DNA from: Spirochaetota bacterium
GTDB lineage: Bacteria > Spirochaetota > UBA4802 > UBA5550
Reading direction: 5' to 3'
Assembly (NCBI GenBank): GCA_009787025.1
Contig: WRGT01000052.1
Span: 1 to 33,172 of the forward strand
Length of the DNA stretch: 33,172 nucleotides
Below the pieces are notes generated by a model. That model was given only the letters and a program-made list of their open reading frames with translations. It had not been told where the DNA came from and made no database searches. The position numbers and the translations under genes were made by a program. Position 1 is the first letter of the stretch, and each line of letters starts with the position of its first letter. Shown piece after piece: positions 25,068-33,172 of the stretch.

Positions 25068-25748
25068 TTATCTCGTCTTTCTTTTTACAGAATATTTATC
25101 TTCATCATCATCTTTATCTTTTGTCAAAACATCGCCGTTGTACAGCCAAACCTTCACTCCTATTAATCCAAAAGAGGTTAATGCTTCAGCAAAGCCATAG
25201 TCTATGTCCGCTCTTAAAGTATGAAGGGGTATTCTACCCTCTTTATATGCTTCTGTTCTAGCCATTTCAGCATTGTTTAATCTTCCTGCAACCATCACCT
25301 TTATTCCAAGCGCGCCGCTTCTCATTGCATTTGTAATAGCCTGCTTAACCGCTCTCCTATATGGAAATCTTGATTCTATCTGTGAAGCAATCTGTTCTGC
25401 AATTAACTTTGAATTTTTTTCGGGCTTCTTTACTTCAACAATATTTATATATACAGTCTTAGATGCGAGCTTCTGAAGTTGATCCTTCAGATTTTCAATA
25501 TCTGCACCCTTCTTCCCAATTAATACGCCGGGTCTTGCGGCATTTATATTTACATTTACTCTATCAGGAAATCTCTCAATGGTAATTTTTGCTATTCCCG
25601 CGCTCTTCTTTTCTTTTGCAATATACTTTTTTATTTTGATATCTTCATGGAGATTAGCCGCATACTGTTTTTTTTCATCATACCATACGGAATCCCATGT
25701 TCGGTTGACTCCTAATCTAATACCTATTGGATTTACCTTTTGACCCAT
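25068..25748 (-). CDS. rpsC: Ribosomal protein uS3
   Basis: A 226-residue small-subunit head protein with an N-terminal KH domain. GQKVNPIGIRLGVNRTWDSVWY, RPGVLIGKKGADIENLKDQLQKL (the KH GxxG loop) and GALGIKVMVAGRLNNAEMARTEAYKEGRIPLHTLRADIDYG are diagnostic. A short acidic-basic tail (KDKDDDEDKYSVKRKTR) ends it. Twenty-one bases after rplV. Confidence 0.97.
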   Translation of the reverse strand: MGQKVNPIGIRLGVNRTWDSVWYDEKKQYAANLHEDIKIKKYIAKEKKSAGIAKITIERFPDRVNVNINAARPGVLIGKKGADIENLKDQLQKLASKTVYINIVEVKKPEKNSKLIAEQIASQIESRFPYRRAVKQAITNAMRSGALGIKVMVAGRLNNAEMARTEAYKEGRIPLHTLRADIDYGFAEALTSFGLIGVKVWLYNGDVLTKDKDDDEDKYSVKRKTR

Positions 25749-25769
25749 TATTTATCTTTCACCTATCCT

Positions 25770-26108
25770 TTAATTTTCATCAGATAATATAATTGTTATG
25801 CTGCTTGTTCTCTTTTTTATCCTGCTTGCTCTGCCTCTCGCTCTTGCATGAAATCTCTTCAGAACAGGACCCTGGTCAACTGCAATCTTCTTTATGAAGA
25901 GAGATTCTTCAATTATATCAGGATTGCTGTACTTTGCGTTTGCTCCTGCAGAGTTTAAAGTCTTAAGCACAATTCTTGCTCCCTTTTGCGGCAGTTGTTT
26001 CAAAACGTCAATAGCCTCCGGAAGAGAATATCCCTTTATTTCATTTGCAACTAAGCGCAGCTTTGATGCTGATATTCTATTGATACTTGATTTGGCAGAC
26101 GATTCCAT
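25770..26108 (-). CDS. rplV: Ribosomal protein uL22
   Basis: A 112-residue protein lining the exit tunnel. RISASKLRLVANEIKGYSLPEAIDVLKQLPQKGARIVLKTLNSAGANA and RFHARARGRASRIKKRTSSITIILSD are typical; the tunnel-loop sequence is unremarkable. GAGGA lies close upstream of the ATG, just after the 14-bp tandem repeat that fills much of the rpsS-rplV gap. Confidence 0.97.
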   Translation of the reverse strand: MESSAKSSINRISASKLRLVANEIKGYSLPEAIDVLKQLPQKGARIVLKTLNSAGANAKYSNPDIIEESLFIKKIAVDQGPVLKRFHARARGRASRIKKRTSSITIILSDEN

Positions 26109-26122
26109 TTTTAATCCTCATT

Positions 26123-26178
26123 ATCTTTTCTTCTTTATCTTTTCTTCTTTATCTTTTCTTCTTTATCTTTTCTTCTTT
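26123..26178. repeat. Four exact tandem copies of a 14-bp unit
   Basis: The unit ATCTTTTCTTCTTT (plus strand) is repeated four times without a mismatch. The copy nearest rpsS (26165-26178) encodes the end of S19 (AKKKR) with its stop straddling the next unit; the other three lie in the rpsS-rplV gap. This looks like slippage duplication of the rpsS 3' end. Fourteen is not a multiple of three, so each unit carries its TAA in a different frame. On the mRNA it is a purine-rich AAAGAAGAAAAGAT tract. Confidence 0.93.
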
Positions 26179-26450
26179 GCCAGTTTATCATCTTTACTTG
26201 TATGACCCCTGTATGTTCTTGTGGGAGAAAACTCTCCGAGTTTATGACCAATCATATTCTCTGTAACATATACAGGGACGAATATCTTTCCATTGTGAAC
26301 CATTAGTGTATGACCTATCATATCAGGGAATATAGTAGATCTTCGAGACCAGGTTTTTACAGCCTTCTTTGTATTTGACGAATTCATCTCCTCAACTTTC
26401 TTAAAAAGTTTTGAATCTACATAGGGTCCTTTTTTGATCGATCTTGCCAT
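26163..26450 (-). CDS. rpsS: Ribosomal protein uS19
   Basis: A 95-residue small-subunit head protein. [45 protein letters not shown] and [16 protein letters not shown] are canonical. It ends in KLAKKKR, and its last codons are part of a 14-bp tandem repeat continuing past the stop. One base after rplB. Confidence 0.97.
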   Translation of the reverse strand: MARSIKKGPYVDSKLFKKVEEMNSSNTKKAVKTWSRRSTIFPDMIGHTLMVHNGKIFVPVYVTENMIGHKLGEFSPTRTYRGHTSKDDKLAKKKR

Positions 26451-26451
26451 A

Positions 26452-27279
26452 TCAGCCTTTCCTTCTCTTAATTATATAATCATCACTATATTTATGTTTT
26501 TTTCTGGTTTTATAGCCTTTAGCCGGCTGACCTGTGGGAGATACGGGATGACGACCGCCCGAAGATTTGCCCTCGCCGCCGCCAAGGGGATGGTCAACGG
26601 GATTCATGGCTACCCCTCTGACTCTCGGTCTTTTGTTAAGCCACCTTGACCTTCCTGCCTTACCGATTGTCAAATTTATATGATCTTTGTTCCCTACAGC
26701 TCCGATTGTCGAATAACACTCCTTATGGATCTTTCTTATTTCACCGGAAGGAAGTTTTACCAAACAATAATCTCCCTCTTTAGCAGTCAATACAGCTGCA
26801 GTACCGGCTGATCTCACTAATTGTCCCCCTTTTCCCCTATGGAGTTCAATGTTATAAATGTCAGAGCCTAACGGAATATTTTTTAACGGGAGCGCATTCC
26901 CAACTTTAATCTCTACTTTTTCACCGGCTTCAATCTTGTCGCCCACTTGTAAAGACTCAGGCGCAATTATGTAACGTTTTTCGCCGTCAACATAAACAAT
27001 CAATGCAATGTTTGCAGATCTGTTCGGATCATATTCGATCGATAGAACTTTACCCGGTATATCAAACTTATTTCTCTTAAAATCTATAAGGCGAAGCTTA
27101 CGCTTATGACCGCCGCCGCGTCTTCTTGTAGTAATCTGCCCCTTATAGCCTCTGCCGGAACCGGCCGTCTGCCCTTTAGTCAACGGTTTATAAGGTTTTT
27201 CTTCGGTTATCTCATTTTTATCAAGTACCGTCTTATACCTTAAGGTAGATGTAATTGGTCTATATTTTTTTATTCCCAT
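26452..27279 (-). CDS. rplB: Ribosomal protein uL2
   Basis: A 275-residue large-subunit protein required for subunit joining and peptidyl transfer. [20 protein letters not shown] near the N terminus and [45 protein letters not shown] near the C terminus, including the conserved His of the DHPxGGGEG loop, are intact. Thirty-five bases after rplW. Confidence 0.98.
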   Translation of the reverse strand: MGIKKYRPITSTLRYKTVLDKNEITEEKPYKPLTKGQTAGSGRGYKGQITTRRRGGGHKRKLRLIDFKRNKFDIPGKVLSIEYDPNRSANIALIVYVDGEKRYIIAPESLQVGDKIEAGEKVEIKVGNALPLKNIPLGSDIYNIELHRGKGGQLVRSAGTAAVLTAKEGDYCLVKLPSGEIRKIHKECYSTIGAVGNKDHINLTIGKAGRSRWLNKRPRVRGVAMNPVDHPLGGGEGKSSGGRHPVSPTGQPAKGYKTRKKHKYSDDYIIKRRKG

Positions 27280-27314
27280 CTTTAGTTATCCTTATCTCTT
27301 GCGGCAATTATTAA

Positions 27315-27599
27315 TTATTGACCTTCAAAAATTTCTATCTTGTCGCCAACGCTTAGTGTTACAATAGCTTTTTTCCAAGCCGTTCTTTTACCGACCTTAT
27401 ATCTAAGTCTTCTATTTTTACCCCTTACATTGATTATGTTTACTTTTTCAGGGGTTACATTAAAAAGTTCCTTCAATGCCTGCATTATAATTAATTTATT
27501 TGCATCTTTAGCAACCTTAAATACATATTTTTGTTGTTCCATCAGTCCGGTGGACTTCTCTGAAATGATCGGTTTTATTATTATATCGTTAGGATTCAT
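27315..27599 (-). CDS. rplW: Ribosomal protein uL23
   Basis: A 94-residue exit-tunnel protein that docks the trigger factor and SRP. IIIKPIISEKSTGLMEQQKYVFKVAKDANKLIIMQALKELFNV and VGKRTAWKKAIVTLSVGDKIEIFEG are standard. One base after rplD. Confidence 0.96.
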   Translation of the reverse strand: MNPNDIIIKPIISEKSTGLMEQQKYVFKVAKDANKLIIMQALKELFNVTPEKVNIINVRGKNRRLRYKVGKRTAWKKAIVTLSVGDKIEIFEGQ

Positions 27600-27600
27600 T

Positions 27601-28233
27601 TCACTTCACCTTAGCATATTTTTCATTTATTTGACTCAAAGCACTTTCGGTAAATATAATCTCATTTGAATAAAATATATCTCTCCCTGACATTCTGCTT
27701 ACATGATTATATTTAAACCACGGGATATTTCGGACAGCCCTTTTTAACAAAGAATCCTCAGCGTCAGGATTACCTGAAACTATGATCCCCTTAGTTATTG
27801 ATAATGCATCGCCGATTTTTGCCACGCTCTTGGTTTTACCGTCAACTTTAAAATCTTCAATCACCTTTACAGCGCCGGATTTTGCTTTTTGAGAAAATAT
27901 TGATATAAATGCAGCGCGCTTAATCTTCTTCGGAAGCTGTATTGAATAATCTCTCGGTTTACGGGCAAAAATCATACCGCCGCCGCGCCAAATGGGCGAT
28001 CTTGATGTACCGGCTCTGGCTCTGCCTGTTCCCTTCTGGCGCCAGGGCTTAGCTCCTCCGCCCCTGACTTCACTTCTGCTTTTAGCAGAATGGGTCCCTT
28101 GCCTCAAATTTGCATTTGCAGCTTTAATATACTCATATATTAGAACGTCATTCACTTCGGCAGAAAATATATCGTCTAAAAGTTCTACCTGTCCTATGAC
28201 CTTTCCATCAATTGAAAACTTATCTACTTTCAT
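27601..28233 (-). CDS. rplD: Ribosomal protein uL4
   Basis: A 210-residue tunnel-constriction protein. The long loop RQGTHSAKSRSEVRGGGAKPWRQKGTGRARAGTSRSPIWRGGGMIFARKPRDY is diagnostic. In E. coli L4 represses the S10 operon through the leader; no matching hairpin is recognised here. Ten bases after rplC. Confidence 0.97.
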   Translation of the reverse strand: MKVDKFSIDGKVIGQVELLDDIFSAEVNDVLIYEYIKAANANLRQGTHSAKSRSEVRGGGAKPWRQKGTGRARAGTSRSPIWRGGGMIFARKPRDYSIQLPKKIKRAAFISIFSQKAKSGAVKVIEDFKVDGKTKSVAKIGDALSITKGIIVSGNPDAEDSLLKRAVRNIPWFKYNHVSRMSGRDIFYSNEIIFTESALSQINEKYAKVK

Positions 28234-28243
28234 AATAATTCAC

Positions 28244-28864
28244 CTAATTTACTGCTGTTACTTTAATCAGCGTATCTCTTCTTCCCGGAATTGCGCCTGA
28301 AATAAGGACAATATTTTTATCTTCAAGTATCTTCACTATTTTAAGATTTTTTACAGTTACTCTTTTATTACCAAAACGACCGGGGAGCTTTTTACCTTTC
28401 CAAATCTCTCCCGGATATGTGGCAGAACCTACCGAACCGGGCGCTTTATGAAAATGCGATCCGTGTGTTGCTCTGCCGCCGCCAAAACCATATCTCTTGA
28501 TTACGCCTGCAAAGCCATGTCCTTTAGATATTCCTGTTACTTCAACTTTATCATTTTCCTGAAAGATCGTGCATTTTATTTCACTGCCGACTTCAAGGGA
28601 ATCATCAAAAATTTCCACTTCGGCAAAATGCCTCTTTGGAGATATATTCTTTTTTTTAAGATCCTCAAGTATGGGCTTGCTGAGCCTGCTTTCTTTTTGA
28701 TCAAAAAAACCAAGTTTAAGCGCAGAATAACCGTCTCTTTCAACGGTCTTCTTCTGAACAACAACACATGGCGTTATCTCACATGCAGTGACAGGTATTA
28801 CCGTGCCGTCTTCTTTTATATATTGAGTCATGCCTATTTTTTTTCCGAATAGCGCCTTTTTCAT
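28244..28864 (-). CDS. rplC: Ribosomal protein uL3
   Basis: A 206-residue large-subunit assembly protein. KKALFGKKIGMTQYIKEDGTVIPVTACEI, GISKGHGFAGVIKRYGFGGGRATHGSHFHKAPGSVG and GRFGNKRVTVKNLKI are canonical. The track begins at a GTG (28867) directly before an ATG (28864); AGGT lies six bases before the ATG, so the ATG is used. A 142-bp gap separates it from rpsJ. Confidence 0.97.
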   Translation of the reverse strand: MKKALFGKKIGMTQYIKEDGTVIPVTACEITPCVVVQKKTVERDGYSALKLGFFDQKESRLSKPILEDLKKKNISPKRHFAEVEIFDDSLEVGSEIKCTIFQENDKVEVTGISKGHGFAGVIKRYGFGGGRATHGSHFHKAPGSVGSATYPGEIWKGKKLPGRFGNKRVTVKNLKIVKILEDKNIVLISGAIPGRRDTLIKVTAVN

Positions 28865-29006
28865 CACCTTGACCTATTATATAACAATAAATTCTATTTT
28901 TATACTTCTATGTTTTTTATACTTATTACGGAAAGCGTTAAATCAACCCTTGAAGCAAGAATGCAACTATAATATTGATTTTAGTTTTCACATATTAACT
29001 TAATAA
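28865..29006. other. Unusually long rpsJ-rplC gap
   Basis: The 142-bp spacer is much longer than others in the block. It carries two copies of TTTTTATACTT (plus strand) 17 bp apart at 28897 and 28914. On the minus strand TTGATT and TATAAA occur with a 19-base spacing, a poor promoter. No terminator hairpin is visible, so rpsJ and rplC are probably co-transcribed. Confidence 0.4.
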
Positions 29007-29324
29007 TTAAGACTTAATATCAACAGAAACACCGGCAGGTAATTCCAATTTCATCAAAGCCTCAACCGTATCCGAATTAGGATCAATAATATCTATCAAT
29101 CTTTTATGAGTTCGTATTTCAAACTGTTCCCTTGCCTTTTTATTGACATGAGGTGATCTTAATACGCAAAACTTTTCAATCTTAGTAGGAAGTGGAATAG
29201 GTCCGGAAATCTTTGCACCGCTTCTATTTGTAGTAGTAACAATTTTTTCTGCAGACTGATCCAAAAGTTTTGCATCATAGGACCTCAATTTAACCCTAAT
29301 ACGTTGTCCTGTCAATTTTCCCAC
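29007..29324 (-). CDS. rpsJ: Ribosomal protein uS10
   Basis: A 105-residue small-subunit protein that also pairs with NusB in antitermination. [64 protein letters not shown] is diagnostic. The track starts at GTG 29333, but AAGGTG is itself the Shine-Dalgarno six bases before a second GTG at 29324, giving a protein starting [10 protein letters not shown]; that start is used. First gene of the S10 portion, 77 bp after tuf. Confidence 0.95.
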   Translation of the reverse strand: MGKLTGQRIRVKLRSYDAKLLDQSAEKIVTTTNRSGAKISGPIPLPTKIEKFCVLRSPHVNKKAREQFEIRTHKRLIDIIDPNSDTVEALMKLELPAGVSVDIKS

Positions 29325-29348
29325 TTTTTTCACCTTATATATTAGATA

Positions 29349-29377
29349 ATAATCGTCAGGCTAAGCCTGACGATTAT
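29349..29377 (-). terminator. Strong hairpin between tuf and rpsJ
   Basis: ATAATCGTCAGGC pairs perfectly with GCCTGACGATTAT across a TAA loop (13 bp). On the transcribed strand it is followed by TATTATCTAATATA, not a clean T-run, so it may be a partial terminator, attenuator or processing signal between elongation-factor and ribosomal-protein messages. On the opposite strand ATTTTATTT follows. Confidence 0.6.
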
Positions 29378-29401
29378 ATTTTATTTAAATCTCTTATAAA
29401 C

Positions 29402-30616
29402 TTACTCTATTATATTAACGACAACACCTGCTCCGACAGTTCTTCCGCCTTCCCGGATTGCAAACCTCAGCTCCTGCTCCATAGCTATCGGTGTAATCAA
29501 ATCAACTGTTATATCAATGTCGTCACCGGGCATAACCATCTCAACTCCTTGAGGCAGAGTAATAGTTCCCGTTACGTCAGTTGTTCTAAAATAAAACTGC
29601 GGACGATAGTTTCCAAAGAAAGGAGTATGTCTTCCACCCTCTTCTTTCTTTAATATATAGACTCTGCCGGTAAACTTCTTGTGCGGTTTAATTGAACCCG
29701 GCTTAGCAAGAACCTGTCCCCTCTCAACCTCTTCTTTTCCAACACCTCTAAGGAGACAGCCAACATTATCACCTGCAAAACCTTCATCGAGAATTTTTCT
29801 GAACATCTCAACACCGGTACATACGGACTTTTTAGTCTCAACAAAACCTATAATCTCAACCTCGTCGCCTGTTCTGACAATTCCCTTTTCTATTCTTCCC
29901 GTTACAACGGTTCCTCTGCCTGTAATTGAAAAAACGTCCTCAATAGGCATAAGGAAAGGCTTATCCTTCTCTCTTACCGGTTCAGGTACATAAGTGTCGA
30001 GGGCTTCGCCGAGTTTTATTACAGATTGGAACCACTCATCATCTTTCTTGCCGGCATCTGCAGCCTCTAAAGCCTTAAGAGCAGAACCGGGTATTACAGG
30101 CACATCATCACCGGGAAAATCGTTCTTAGAGAGCAGTTCTCTGATCTCCAATTCAACAAGTTCAACCATCTCAGCCCTGTCGGAAGGATCAAGCATATCG
30201 ACTTTATTTAAAAATACTACTATATAAGGAACATTAACCTGATGCGCAAGCAAAACGTGTTCTCTTGTTTGAGGCATTGCGCCGTCTGTTGCTGCAACAA
30301 CAAGTATTGCCGCATCCATCTGTGCAGCTCCTGTAATCATATTTTTAATATAGTCGGCATGACCGGGACAATCAACATGGGCATAGTGTCTGTTTGGCGT
30401 TTCATATTCCTGATGAGATACTGCTATTGTTATTCCTCTCTGTCTTTCTTCAGGCGCATTATCTATCTCGTCAAAATTCTTAGCTTTACCTGTGCCATAA
30501 GCAAGATAAAAAACCTTTGTAATTGCTGATGTCAAAGTCGTCTTACCGTGGTCAATATGTCCAATTGTACCAACATTTACATGAGATTTTGTTCGTGCAA
30601 ATTTTTCTTTTGCCAT
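29402..30616 (-). CDS. tuf: Elongation factor Tu
   Basis: A 404-residue GTPase that delivers aminoacyl-tRNA to the ribosome. G1 is GHIDHGKTT, switch II is DCPGHADYI, the NKxD motif is LNKVDM, and GSALKALE is the G5 region; domains 2 and 3 ([26 protein letters not shown]) are complete. AAGGAG lies seven bases before the ATG. Slightly longer than the common 394-400. Single tuf in this window, 296 bp after fusA. Confidence 0.98.
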   Translation of the reverse strand: MAKEKFARTKSHVNVGTIGHIDHGKTTLTSAITKVFYLAYGTGKAKNFDEIDNAPEERQRGITIAVSHQEYETPNRHYAHVDCPGHADYIKNMITGAAQMDAAILVVAATDGAMPQTREHVLLAHQVNVPYIVVFLNKVDMLDPSDRAEMVELVELEIRELLSKNDFPGDDVPVIPGSALKALEAADAGKKDDEWFQSVIKLGEALDTYVPEPVREKDKPFLMPIEDVFSITGRGTVVTGRIEKGIVRTGDEVEIIGFVETKKSVCTGVEMFRKILDEGFAGDNVGCLLRGVGKEEVERGQVLAKPGSIKPHKKFTGRVYILKKEEGGRHTPFFGNYRPQFYFRTTDVTGTITLPQGVEMVMPGDDIDITVDLITPIAMEQELRFAIREGGRTVGAGVVVNIIE

Positions 30617-30774
30617 TAGATTTCTCCTTACAAATTTTAATTTAAATCATAATTACTTTTGACTATATTGCAAATCACACAATTGAAATAATTGCATTGT
30701 ATATACATAGATATCCCACCCGCTTTAAAAAAAGCGAGTTTTTGAAATAAAAAAAAAACTCCCTATTCTGTCAA

Positions 30775-30793
30775 GTAAATTTACTAAATTTAC
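30775..30793. repeat. 19-bp perfect palindrome over the tuf promoter
   Basis: GTAAATTTA and TAAATTTAC flank a single central base. It covers the -10 hexamer and most of the spacer of the promoter at 30778-30806, the position of an operator. AT-rich composition makes chance possible, but a perfect nine-base arm is uncommon. Confidence 0.6.
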
Positions 30794-30806
30794 ATATTTT
30801 TGTCAA
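30778..30806 (-). promoter_or_regulatory. Likely tuf promoter
   Basis: On the minus strand TTGACA (30806-30801), a 17-base spacer and TAAATT (30783-30778). The -35 is perfect, the -10 matches four of six. A second TTGACA lies at 30774-30769. Transcription would begin about 155 bases before the tuf ATG. Confidence 0.5.
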
Positions 30807-30912
30807 ATAGAGGCTCATATAACAAAAAAATATCATAAAAATATAACTGAGAACCATTCTCTAAAACAAAAGAAATTTGTAAAACAAAAAAATATTAAAA
30901 AAATATTATTAA

Positions 30913-32997
30913 TTAAATTAATCCGCTAAATTTACCTAAAATGCGGTTCATTATTGATTCTGGCACAAGATCATAGTGAGAATACTGTAAAGTATGAGTT
31001 GCCCGCCCCTGACTCATAGACCTTACTACAGTAGCATAACCAAATGCCTCGGAAAGCGGGATTAATGCCTCTAAAACCTTTAAATTTCCCTTAAAATCTA
31101 TATTTTCTATCTTGCCGCGTCTTGAATTAAGGTCATTTATTATATCTCCCGTATATTCTTCAGGCGAAACAATCTCTAATTTCATTATAGGCTCCATTAA
31201 AAAGGGTTTTGCTTCTCTTACGCCGTCTTTTAGAGCCATATTTGCTGCTATTCTATATGCCAATTCGCTCGATTTAAGCTCATTGTAATCTGCTTTTAAA
31301 AGTGTAACTGTAATATCCTCCATTTTATAGCCTGCTATGACCCCTGACATCATTGAATCAATTAAACCTGCATGAATACTGTCTATAAATATCTTAGGAA
31401 TTAATTCAGGGGAGATATTATTCTTAAAAATAAACCCCTTGCCTGATTCGGAAGGTTCAATGGAAATTTTAACATGACCGAAATTATCTTTGCCCCCTAT
31501 CTGTTTTTCGTAAACATGTTCGGAAACAGCAGGTACTGTTATAGTTTCTTTATATGTCACTTGGGGTTTTCCTACATTAGCAGGGATATTAAACTCCCTG
31601 AGCAGCCTGTCCACAATAATATCCAAATGGAGTTCCCCCATACCTGATATTATAAGCTGACCCGTCTCTTCGCTGATATTTGACCTGAATGTAGGATCCT
31701 CGTCTGCCAATCTTAAAAGCGCCTGATTTAACTTATCCTGATCACCCTTGGATTTTAACTCCATTGCAATTGAAATTACAGGTTCTGGAAAGGTCATCTT
31801 TTCTAAAAGTATGGGATACTCAACAGATGTTACAGTATCTCCCGTTCTTACTGTTTTAAGACCTACTGCTACAACAATATCACCCGTATAAACAGCATCT
31901 ATTTCTTCTCTGTTATTGGCGTGCATTCTTAAAAATTTTCCTATTCTCTCTTTTTTTCCGGAAAAAACATTAAGGATTTGGTCGCCCGATTTAAATGTTC
32001 CAGAATAAACCCTCATATATGAAAGCTTTCCCACATGAGGATCAGTCATAATCTTAAATACAAGTGCGCAGAAATGTTCCTTATCATCAACCTCGCGTGT
32101 TATTAATTTAGCATAATCATTTACGTCATGACCCTGTACTGCAGGTTTATCCTTAGGCGACGGTAAATAATCAACTATTGCATCTAATAACGGCTGTATC
32201 CCCTTATTTTTTAAGGCAGATCCGCAGAAAACAGGATAGAGTTTAGCGTTAATTGTTGCGTTTCTTATAGCTTTTTTAATTTCATCTTCGGTGGGAGAAA
32301 TTCCTTCAAGAAACTTTTCCAGTATGGATTCGTCGCAATCTGCAAGTTTTTCTATCATATTATCTCTTGCAGAATCAGCCTTAGCCTTTAGATCGTCGGG
32401 TATTTCTAAAAATTCAAATTCCTTTCCCGACTGGTCATTCCAGACTATAGCCTTCATTGTAATTATGTCAACAACGCCTGTAAACGAACTCTCAGCGCCT
32501 ATGGGAATCTGTAACGGCAGAGGAACGGCATAGAGCTTATCCTTAATCATTCTTATACATTGTTCGTAATCTGCGCCTAAACGGTCGAGTTTATTTACAA
32601 AACATATTCTCGGCACATTATATTTATCAGCCTGACGCCATACCGTTTCAGATTGAGGTTCAACCCCTGCTACTCCGTCAAATACAGCAATAGCCGAATC
32701 GAGTACGCGTAAACTCCGTTCAACCTCCATTGTAAAATCCACATGACCGGGCGTATCAATAATGTTTATAGCGCTGTTTTTCCATGTACATGTTGTTGCA
32801 GCAGCAGTAATGGTTATGCCCCTCTCCTTTTCCTGCACCATCCAGTCCATCTCTGCAGTGCCTTCATGAACCTCTCCCATTTTGTGAGTCTTACCTGTAA
32901 AAAAAAGTACACGCTCGGTGAGAGTTGTTTTCCCTGCGTCAATATGCGCCATTATGCCAATATTTCTTGTTCTGTCTATTGGAAGATTTCTGCTCAT
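30913..32997 (-). CDS. fusA: Elongation factor G
   Basis: A 694-residue ribosomal translocase GTPase. G1 is [15 protein letters not shown], switch [39 protein letters not shown], NKxD motif [10 protein letters not shown]; domains III-V are complete ([43 protein letters not shown]). The track extends to 33069, adding 24 residues of no similarity; the ATG at 32997, with AGGT seven bases upstream, gives the canonical start [14 protein letters not shown]. The wording [21 protein letters not shown] and [12 protein letters not shown] differs from the commonest EF-G and may indicate an EF-G subtype such as spdEFG1 (uncertain). Confidence 0.96.
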   Translation of the reverse strand: MSRNLPIDRTRNIGIMAHIDAGKTTLTERVLFFTGKTHKMGEVHEGTAEMDWMVQEKERGITITAAATTCTWKNSAINIIDTPGHVDFTMEVERSLRVLDSAIAVFDGVAGVEPQSETVWRQADKYNVPRICFVNKLDRLGADYEQCIRMIKDKLYAVPLPLQIPIGAESSFTGVVDIITMKAIVWNDQSGKEFEFLEIPDDLKAKADSARDNMIEKLADCDESILEKFLEGISPTEDEIKKAIRNATINAKLYPVFCGSALKNKGIQPLLDAIVDYLPSPKDKPAVQGHDVNDYAKLITREVDDKEHFCALVFKIMTDPHVGKLSYMRVYSGTFKSGDQILNVFSGKKERIGKFLRMHANNREEIDAVYTGDIVVAVGLKTVRTGDTVTSVEYPILLEKMTFPEPVISIAMELKSKGDQDKLNQALLRLADEDPTFRSNISEETGQLIISGMGELHLDIIVDRLLREFNIPANVGKPQVTYKETITVPAVSEHVYEKQIGGKDNFGHVKISIEPSESGKGFIFKNNISPELIPKIFIDSIHAGLIDSMMSGVIAGYKMEDITVTLLKADYNELKSSELAYRIAANMALKDGVREAKPFLMEPIMKLEIVSPEEYTGDIINDLNSRRGKIENIDFKGNLKVLEALIPLSEAFGYATVVRSMSQGRATHTLQYSHYDLVPESIMNRILGKFSGLI

Positions 32998-33084
32998 ACT
33001 ATACCTGTATAGTGATAATTGCGGGGCTGTCTGATAAGTAACACGCAGACAATCGTATATGTCAAACAATTAGTTATATAACAC

Positions 33085-33172
33085 GTCATTGCGAGCCGTG
33101 TTAAAGTTCACCTGATAATCCAATGTAAACTCGGCGTGGCAATCCAGTAGGATAAATTAAGACTCTGGATTG
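33085..33172. repeat. Partial CGTCATTGCGAG-type interspersed repeat
   Basis: Begins CGTCATTGCGAG, contains GGCGTGGCAATCCAG, and ends at the window edge with CTGGATTG, the inverse of CAATCCAG at 33142. Its core matches the arms of 8236-8292. It starts about 90 bases upstream of fusA and is cut by the window, so its full length is unknown. Confidence 0.65.

Larger units (their letters stand above)
30617..30912. other. fusA-tuf intergenic region
   Basis: Holds a likely tuf promoter overlapped by a 19-bp palindrome (separate entries) and small hairpins: GAGAA/TTCTC around 30852, and CGCTTT/AAAGCG at 30721-30736 with a long A-run next to it. These may end fusA transcription and restart for tuf, but none is a textbook terminator on the minus strand. 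Confidence 0.5.

Noticed and set aside
26123-26178. Possible CRISPR-like array from regular 14-bp repeats
   Set aside because: Units are directly tandem without spacers, too short, and begin inside rpsS; no cas genes are present.
29679-30227. Plus-strand ORFs of 104 and 77 aa opposite tuf
   Set aside because: Serine/threonine-rich shadows created by antisense reading of a strongly conserved gene.
32998-33069. 24-residue N-terminal extension of EF-G in the ORF track
   Set aside because: No family similarity, and the internal ATG at 32997 gives the canonical N terminus with a ribosome-binding site.
1-33172. tRNA or rRNA genes
   Set aside because: I saw no cloverleaf-like sequence with a GGTTCGA-type T loop, and no rRNA motifs, in any intergenic stretch.

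Overview
The window looks like chromosomal DNA of an uncultured, AT-rich bacterium (roughly one third G+C by eye). Almost everything is ordinary, intact coding sequence. The bacterial type of every translation gene, the secY/infA arrangement and the Shine-Dalgarno-led starts rule out an archaeon. S14, S4, L24 and L36 all carry zinc-type cysteine sets. A eukaryote/archaeon-like myo-inositol-phosphate synthase, a PflX-type radical SAM protein and an HDOD protein with an ATPase-like front half suggest a deep-branching, perhaps anaerobic lineage. I cannot name the phylum from sequence alone.

Layout. (1) About 0.1-2.6 kb, minus strand: an acyl-CoA synthetase, then a MntA/HepT nucleotidyltransferase/HEPN toxin-antitoxin pair. 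(2) 2.6-2.9 kb: a patch of repeat debris (a perfect 28-bp palindrome and one copy of a ~64-bp dispersed repeat), then a plus-strand exported ankyrin-repeat protein. (3) 3.6-6.3 kb, minus strand: small coiled-coil protein, myo-inositol-phosphate synthase, radical SAM PflX-like protein. The second copy of the ~64-bp repeat lies between the last two. (4) 6.7-8.2 kb, plus: NhaD/ArsB-like ion transporter, followed by an inverted repeat and a convergent small membrane protein. (5) 8.7-10.8 kb, plus: a long AT-rich leader with two near-identical promoters in front of a GHKL-like/HDOD protein. (6) 10.8-15.2 kb, minus: phosphoglucomutase/phosphomannomutase, phosphoglucose/phosphomannose isomerase, an unrecognised 170-aa protein and a PHP phosphoesterase. 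(7) 15.3-33.0 kb, minus: one long translation supercluster, read fusA-tuf-rpsJ-rplC-rplD-rplW-rplB-rpsS-rplV-rpsC-rplP-rpmC-rpsQ-rplN-rplX-rplE-rpsN-rpsH-rplF-rplR-rpsE-rpmD-rplO-secY-infA-rpmJ-rpsM-rpsK-rpsD-rpoA-rplQ, closed by a clear hairpin terminator.

The supercluster fuses the usual str tail, S10, spc and alpha operons into one co-directional block making ribosomal proteins, elongation factors, the Sec channel and the RNA polymerase alpha subunit. adk and map, often found between secY and infA, are absent. The isomerase and mutase genes are two bases apart and should together interconvert fructose-6-P, mannose-6-P and the 1-phosphates used for polysaccharide synthesis. Inositol-phosphate synthase draws on the same hexose-6-phosphate pool but sits in a different transcription unit.

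I found no new defence or mobile system. The points most worth checking are: the altered DNA-contact loop of the alpha C-terminal domain; the duplicated promoter before the HDOD gene; a perfect palindrome overlapping the likely tuf promoter; a four-copy 14-bp tandem repeat that starts inside the rpsS stop region; the dispersed repeats; and an orphan 170-aa protein. Several ORF-track starts are too long (rpoA, fusA, rpsJ, the HDOD-side small membrane protein, the coiled-coil protein, the ankyrin protein) and are corrected here. rpmJ, missing from the track, has been added.
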